From JANPLN01 sp041736155 (GTDB taxonomy: Bacteria; Bdellovibrionota; Bdellovibrionia; Bdellovibrionales; JAGQZY01), in assembly GCA_041736155.1 (NCBI GenBank), contig JBGSUL010000089.1, positions 17,564 through 81,563 of the forward strand: a stretch of DNA of 64,000 nt, read 5' to 3'. The translations under genes were made by a program, and so were the position numbers. This document shows positions 60,951 to 64,000 of the stretch, in pieces. The stretch's first letter is position 1. The number at the start of each line of letters is the position of its first letter. The notes beneath the pieces were generated by a model. It saw nothing but the letters and a program-made list of their open reading frames with translations, was not told the DNA's origin and did no database searches.

Positions 60951-62144
60951 TTAGAACCAGGAGTCTTTTTCGGATTTTTGTGGCGACGAAATGGACATTT
61001 GATCGATGGCCGAATTGGAATGCAACACGACAGCCGTGGCATAAGGCGGTGATACCGACACCACTTTTAAAACACCATTTTGCGTGTAGTAATCGATACG
61101 GCGATCAAACTGATTGTGCATTTTTATCAGATCTCCCACATTGACATCGAAAGTTTTCATTTTTAAAAAAACGATATCTCCGATAGACCAAATCTGCTTG
61201 TCTTTACTGAGAATCTTGAGATTTTTTTCTTGCGGCTCCCCTTCCGTACGCATGTTGACATACTTGGGGATAAAATCGAGCACTGCTGCTTTACGATAAA
61301 GAGCATCAAACTGGCGTAAAACTTCTGCTTCGTACATACGAGGCGCAATCATTTTTACGACTTTTACAATCGAAAGAACCCGCACCCCAAACCCACGTTC
61401 CAGCTCTTCAAAATCTTCATTGACGATGCTCAGCTGTGCGCCTTCACTCAGAGTTTTGTCTTCTTCCGTTTTTAAAATGACGCGATTGGATTCACCCGAA
61501 ACCAAACGATCACCGCCAATCGACTCCACTTGTGCCACCACCGCTGGTTCTTGCGCAAAAATCTCATTGGTTAAAAAGAAATCACTTTTGTATTCCATGG
61601 CTGGTCGAGGGATAACAGAAATTGGTGCGCCTAGGCGCAAATCAAGCGGAGGGCTTTCGATAAAAAAGGACGGCGGATTGGAATAGTAGTTTTGCTGACT
61701 TTCCCCACTATACGAATCCTGTGTTTTGCTTATTGTGAGGCTTTTATTGTTATTGCTTTTGCTGACCGAAATGGAGGGCGCCATTTTAAAATTTCCAGTA
61801 GAAAAGACAATCGTGTCGCCGACCAAAATAAGATGGGGATTCGTAATGTTTTGATTCACCGACCATAACTTAGACCAATAGTTTCCATCGCCAAAATAAA
61901 TCTCACTGATTCCCCACAGCGTATCGCCTTTTAAGACGGTGTACGACTGCTCTTGAATACCAGCGATCATCTCACTCCAATCACTATCGAGAATGGGACT
62001 GTGATAATATTTTTCGTAAATACGATGAAGACGAGCTTCCGTTGAATCCTCTTGCGCGGAGAGATCTCCTACGAGGAAAAAAAAACAAGTGACCAGTATC
62101 GTCTGTTGTAAAATTAAGAAGCAAGATTTATTTTTCTGATTCAT
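60951..62144 (-). CDS. exported LysM-domain protein
   Basis: The 397-residue protein has a signal peptide (ILQQTILVTCFFFLVGDLSA) and a single LysM repeat (about 67-112, YTVLKGDTLWGISEIYFGDG and VNQNITNPHLILVGDTIVF), which binds peptidoglycan. The rest has charged and beta-rich parts with SVSKSNNNKSLTISK and DFIPKYVNMRTEGEPQ. Similar proteins occur beside dprA in delta-proteobacteria-like genomes, but the link is not proven. Confidence 0.75.
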   Translation of the reverse strand: MNQKNKSCFLILQQTILVTCFFFLVGDLSAQEDSTEARLHRIYEKYYHSPILDSDWSEMIAGIQEQSYTVLKGDTLWGISEIYFGDGNYWSKLWSVNQNITNPHLILVGDTIVFSTGNFKMAPSISVSKSNNNKSLTISKTQDSYSGESQQNYYSNPPSFFIESPPLDLRLGAPISVIPRPAMEYKSDFFLTNEIFAQEPAVVAQVESIGGDRLVSGESNRVILKTEEDKTLSEGAQLSIVNEDFEELERGFGVRVLSIVKVVKMIAPRMYEAEVLRQFDALYRKAAVLDFIPKYVNMRTEGEPQEKNLKILSKDKQIWSIGDIVFLKMKTFDVNVGDLIKMHNQFDRRIDYYTQNGVLKVVSVSPPYATAVVLHSNSAIDQMSISSPQKSEKDSWF

Positions 62145-62503
62145 TTAAAGTACCTGCGCTGTCTCTGATGATGCTTCTCTTATTCTAAATCAGCTGTGGG
62201 AAACTGCTATTATAATTAGCAAAAAACTGAACCTAGAGCGGGTATATTGCATTAAAAACATTCATTTTTTTTTAGTTTGAAGACTTATCCACATAAATTG
62301 TGGAACTTTGACATTATCTTTACATTAAAACCTTGATAATACTGACATTCAGCGAATTGCACAAAAAACAATCATCTATAACTTATTGATTTATATAATG
62401 TATTTCATATTTTTTTAGTTTTTTTAAGATAGATTTTAAGTTCTTAAATCGACATTCGGACAATCTGCCCTCAAACATATTTTATGCGTTCGAGTCATGG
62501 ATT
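62145..62503. other. AT-rich divergent intergenic region (359 bp)
   Basis: The region is strongly AT-rich and lies between the LysM gene and the ComEC-like gene, which diverge. It holds a perfect DnaA-box sequence inside an inverted repeat (62285-62304) and a consensus TATAAT at 62394-62399 on the plus strand, which has no good -35. I see no small ORF or RNA gene. Confidence 0.5.
62285..62304. promoter_or_regulatory. DnaA-box-like site in an inverted repeat
   Basis: TTATCCACA (62285-62293) matches the DnaA-box consensus TTATNCACA exactly. TCCACA, a 5-base spacer and TGTGGA (62288-62304) form an inverted repeat. It could bind DnaA or a dimeric regulator. Confidence 0.35.
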
Positions 62504-63361
62504 TTGTTTTTGCAATCCAGCGTGATCTGGACCTGCTTTATCATTCTCTTTTTCCGACTTTGGTTTTTTGTGGATGGGCCACCCTTGCCATCCACTAATC
62601 ATCTCCACAGCGCGTGCGTGCAGTGGAACACCACCTTTGGTCTAGATCCCCTTTTTGCAAGTTTGATATGCGGGAGCGCACTCCCTATCCAATACCGCCA
62701 GCTATTTTTAAGTCTAGGGATTTATCACTGGTTTATTGCCTCTGGGAGCCATCTTATTCTGCTGATGCAATTTCTAAAAAAGATAAAAATAACCAATCTT
62801 AAATTTTTAACACTTCTACTTTTTCTCTACGCCATCACCACCTCTTGGCAAGCCCCCATCGTTCGCGCCCTCCTGCTTTTGTTGTTATCACTTTTTTCTG
62901 AACACAACGAATTGCAGCTGACCACTCAAGAAAAAAATCTCAGCGCATCCCTACTTTGCCTTAGCCTGAATCCCGAGTGGTTTTTATCTCTCTCCTTGCC
63001 CCTCAGCTGGTTGTGCGCTCTCGCCTGCGATCGACCTTCAGTACTCTGGAAGGAAAGTTTAAAAATCTCTCTTTTTCTGCTGCCCCTCTTCTACAAATGG
63101 TCGGCACTGCACGTGTTTTACAACATCTTGCTCACACCGCTGTTTTCTCTTTTTCTTTTTCCACTCTCTCTCATCTTTTTTCTCTTAGCGCCTCTCGTTT
63201 CGTGGGGGAATTTTATGTGGGCGCAGGTGGTGACACTGCTGCAAACTTTGCCCGGTGACACCAATTCCTTAGTCTTTGGTTCTTCCTTAGAGATTGTGTG
63301 GCTATATACGTTTCTTCTGCAATTTCTTCTCCTTATTTACGAAAAGAGCTCCAATGATTAA
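62504..63361 (+). CDS. ComEC-like DNA-uptake channel, membrane part
   Basis: The 285-residue membrane protein has about eight hydrophobic segments and a ComEC-competence-domain look, notably IYHWFIASGSHLILLMQF (cf. the ISGLH motif of ComEC) and WQAPIVRALLLLLLSL. It starts at a TTG with no clear ribosome site, so the true start is uncertain. It lies directly before, and overlaps by 8 bases, the gene for the metallo-beta-lactamase part. ComEC is usually a single 600-800-residue protein. Confidence 0.7.
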   Translation: MFLQSSVIWTCFIILFFRLWFFVDGPPLPSTNHLHSACVQWNTTFGLDPLFASLICGSALPIQYRQLFLSLGIYHWFIASGSHLILLMQFLKKIKITNLKFLTLLLFLYAITTSWQAPIVRALLLLLLSLFSEHNELQLTTQEKNLSASLLCLSLNPEWFLSLSLPLSWLCALACDRPSVLWKESLKISLFLLPLFYKWSALHVFYNILLTPLFSLFLFPLSLIFFLLAPLVSWGNFMWAQVVTLLQTLPGDTNSLVFGSSLEIVWLYTFLLQFLLLIYEKSSND

Positions 63362-63899
63362 AAAAATTCTTATTTTTTTGTTTTTAATAATCCCGCGAAC
63401 GATTACGATGCCACCGTCTCCCCACGTGGTGATTTGGAACGTGGGACAAGGCGCGTGGTTCACTCTCGATAAAAATGCCTCGTGCGTGCACATCGACATG
63501 GGAGGCTCCGTGCGCCACCGGCCCACGCCGTGTCCCGAAAAAGACAACCGGCTGTTTATCACTCACTATGATCAAGATCATATCTCCTTGGTCTCTTCGC
63601 AAGCTCACAAGGCCCGCCACTGCCTCATGGAAAATCCTCCGCCCCATCTCTCGTCCCGCAAACAAAAGATGCTGGCGACTATTCCTCGCTGTTTAAAAAG
63701 GAGCGACCCTTCGGTGCAACGTTTGTATCAATCACGATTTCAGAAGAGAAATGAGAGCAATGCCTATTTAGTCGCCAACACATTCCTCATCACGGGGGAT
63801 GCTGATAAAAAAATGGAGCGTGCGTGGGCCACAAGGGACTTACCACAAGTTTCTTTTTTCCTGAATCAGAATTTAGAAAATCTCTCCGACGCGGCGTAA
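63354..63899 (+). CDS. ComEC-like metallo-beta-lactamase part, C-terminus shortened
   Basis: The start is the ATG at 63354, inside the 3' end of the membrane gene. The 181-residue protein has VVIWNVGQGAWFTLD (the GQGdA block of ComEC), ITHYDQDHISLV with H71, D73, D75 and H76, and FLITGDADKKME. It ends at LSDAA without the HHGS and RYGHP blocks that follow in ComEC, so the hydrolase may be truncated, frameshifted or complete in an odd form. A 6-bp hairpin overlaps its stop. Confidence 0.65.
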   Translation: MIKKILIFLFLIIPRTITMPPSPHVVIWNVGQGAWFTLDKNASCVHIDMGGSVRHRPTPCPEKDNRLFITHYDQDHISLVSSQAHKARHCLMENPPPHLSSRKQKMLATIPRCLKRSDPSVQRLYQSRFQKRNESNAYLVANTFLITGDADKKMERAWATRDLPQVSFFLNQNLENLSDAA

Positions 63900-63905
63900 G
63901 CCGCG
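63890..63905. other. short GC-rich hairpin at the end of the ComEC-like pair
   Basis: CGCGGC (63890-63895), GTAA and GCCGCG (63900-63905) form a perfect 6-bp stem with a tetraloop overlapping the stop codon. The bases after it (CGGGTTCTATG) have no T-run. The remainder of the window (63906-64000) holds no gene I can support. Confidence 0.35.
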
Positions 63906-64000
63906 CGGGTTCTATGTTCGCAAAGTAAAATAGATTTGATAATTTATCACCCAATGGGTGAACTGGAAAACTCTTCATTTACCCAAGTTTTACGAGGGGG

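Noticed and set aside
62285..62304. The DnaA-box region as the chromosomal replication origin
   Set aside because: Only one perfect box and no dnaA, dnaN, gidA or rpmH neighbours; insufficient for an origin call.
63790..63978. 62-residue minus-strand ORF at the window end
   Set aside because: Overlaps the ComEC-like hydrolase antisense, starts near the edge and has no ribosome site or recognisable domain.

Overview
The window is 64 kb of a moderate-GC, gene-dense bacterial chromosome with outer-membrane features: LptF/G-type permease, LolA, PpiD/SurA-like factors and beta-barrel proteins. Gene content and order, the many secreted proteins of unknown function and the Bdellovibrio-like look of several families suggest Bdellovibrionota. 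That placement is an inference from style and gene order, not from a marker-gene comparison.

Region by region: (1) 1-3300 holds accessory genes, including two tandem paralogous secreted proteins separated by a structured non-coding segment. (2) 3312-15213 is a minus-strand housekeeping block in the classic order rimP-nusA-infB-rbfA-truB-rpsO-pnp, continuing into an M16 peptidase, dut and a Fur-family regulator; an acetyltransferase with an apparent frameshift and a SurA-like protein lie upstream. (3) 15251-20128 holds envelope proteins, tRNA-Leu(CAA), a small K+-channel-like protein and REP-like palindromes. (4) 20125-41077 is a large aryl-polyene / flexirubin-type biosynthetic cluster in several divergent blocks. 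(5) 41118-49592 holds exported proteins, redox enzymes, an OPT transporter, a YceI-like protein behind a ribosome-site hairpin, and a subtilase carrying a membrane anchor and a PilZ domain. (6) 49786-56114 holds ppiD, the rod-shape operon mreC-mreD-mrdA-rodA and thioredoxin. (7) 56281-60042 holds a receiver/J-domain/TPR protein, a degenerate receiver and an LptF/G permease. (8) 60068-63899 holds dprA, a LysM protein and a ComEC split into two genes, all pointing to DNA uptake.

How the cluster could work (inference from family knowledge): the ammonia-lyase makes an aryl-acrylic acid, the AMP-ligase activates it, and ketosynthases with truncated ketosynthase-like partners, a FabG-type reductase and two hotdog dehydratases extend it as a polyene on two ACPs. 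A halogenase-like flavoenzyme and a CrtI-like flavoenzyme may modify the chain. A PlsC-like acyltransferase, a glycosyltransferase-DUF2062-acyltransferase fusion and a C45-type Ntn acyltransferase may attach it to a lipid. LolA, an MMPL exporter and a small lipoprotein-like protein would carry it to the outer membrane. I saw no rRNA, CRISPR array, insertion sequence or prophage.
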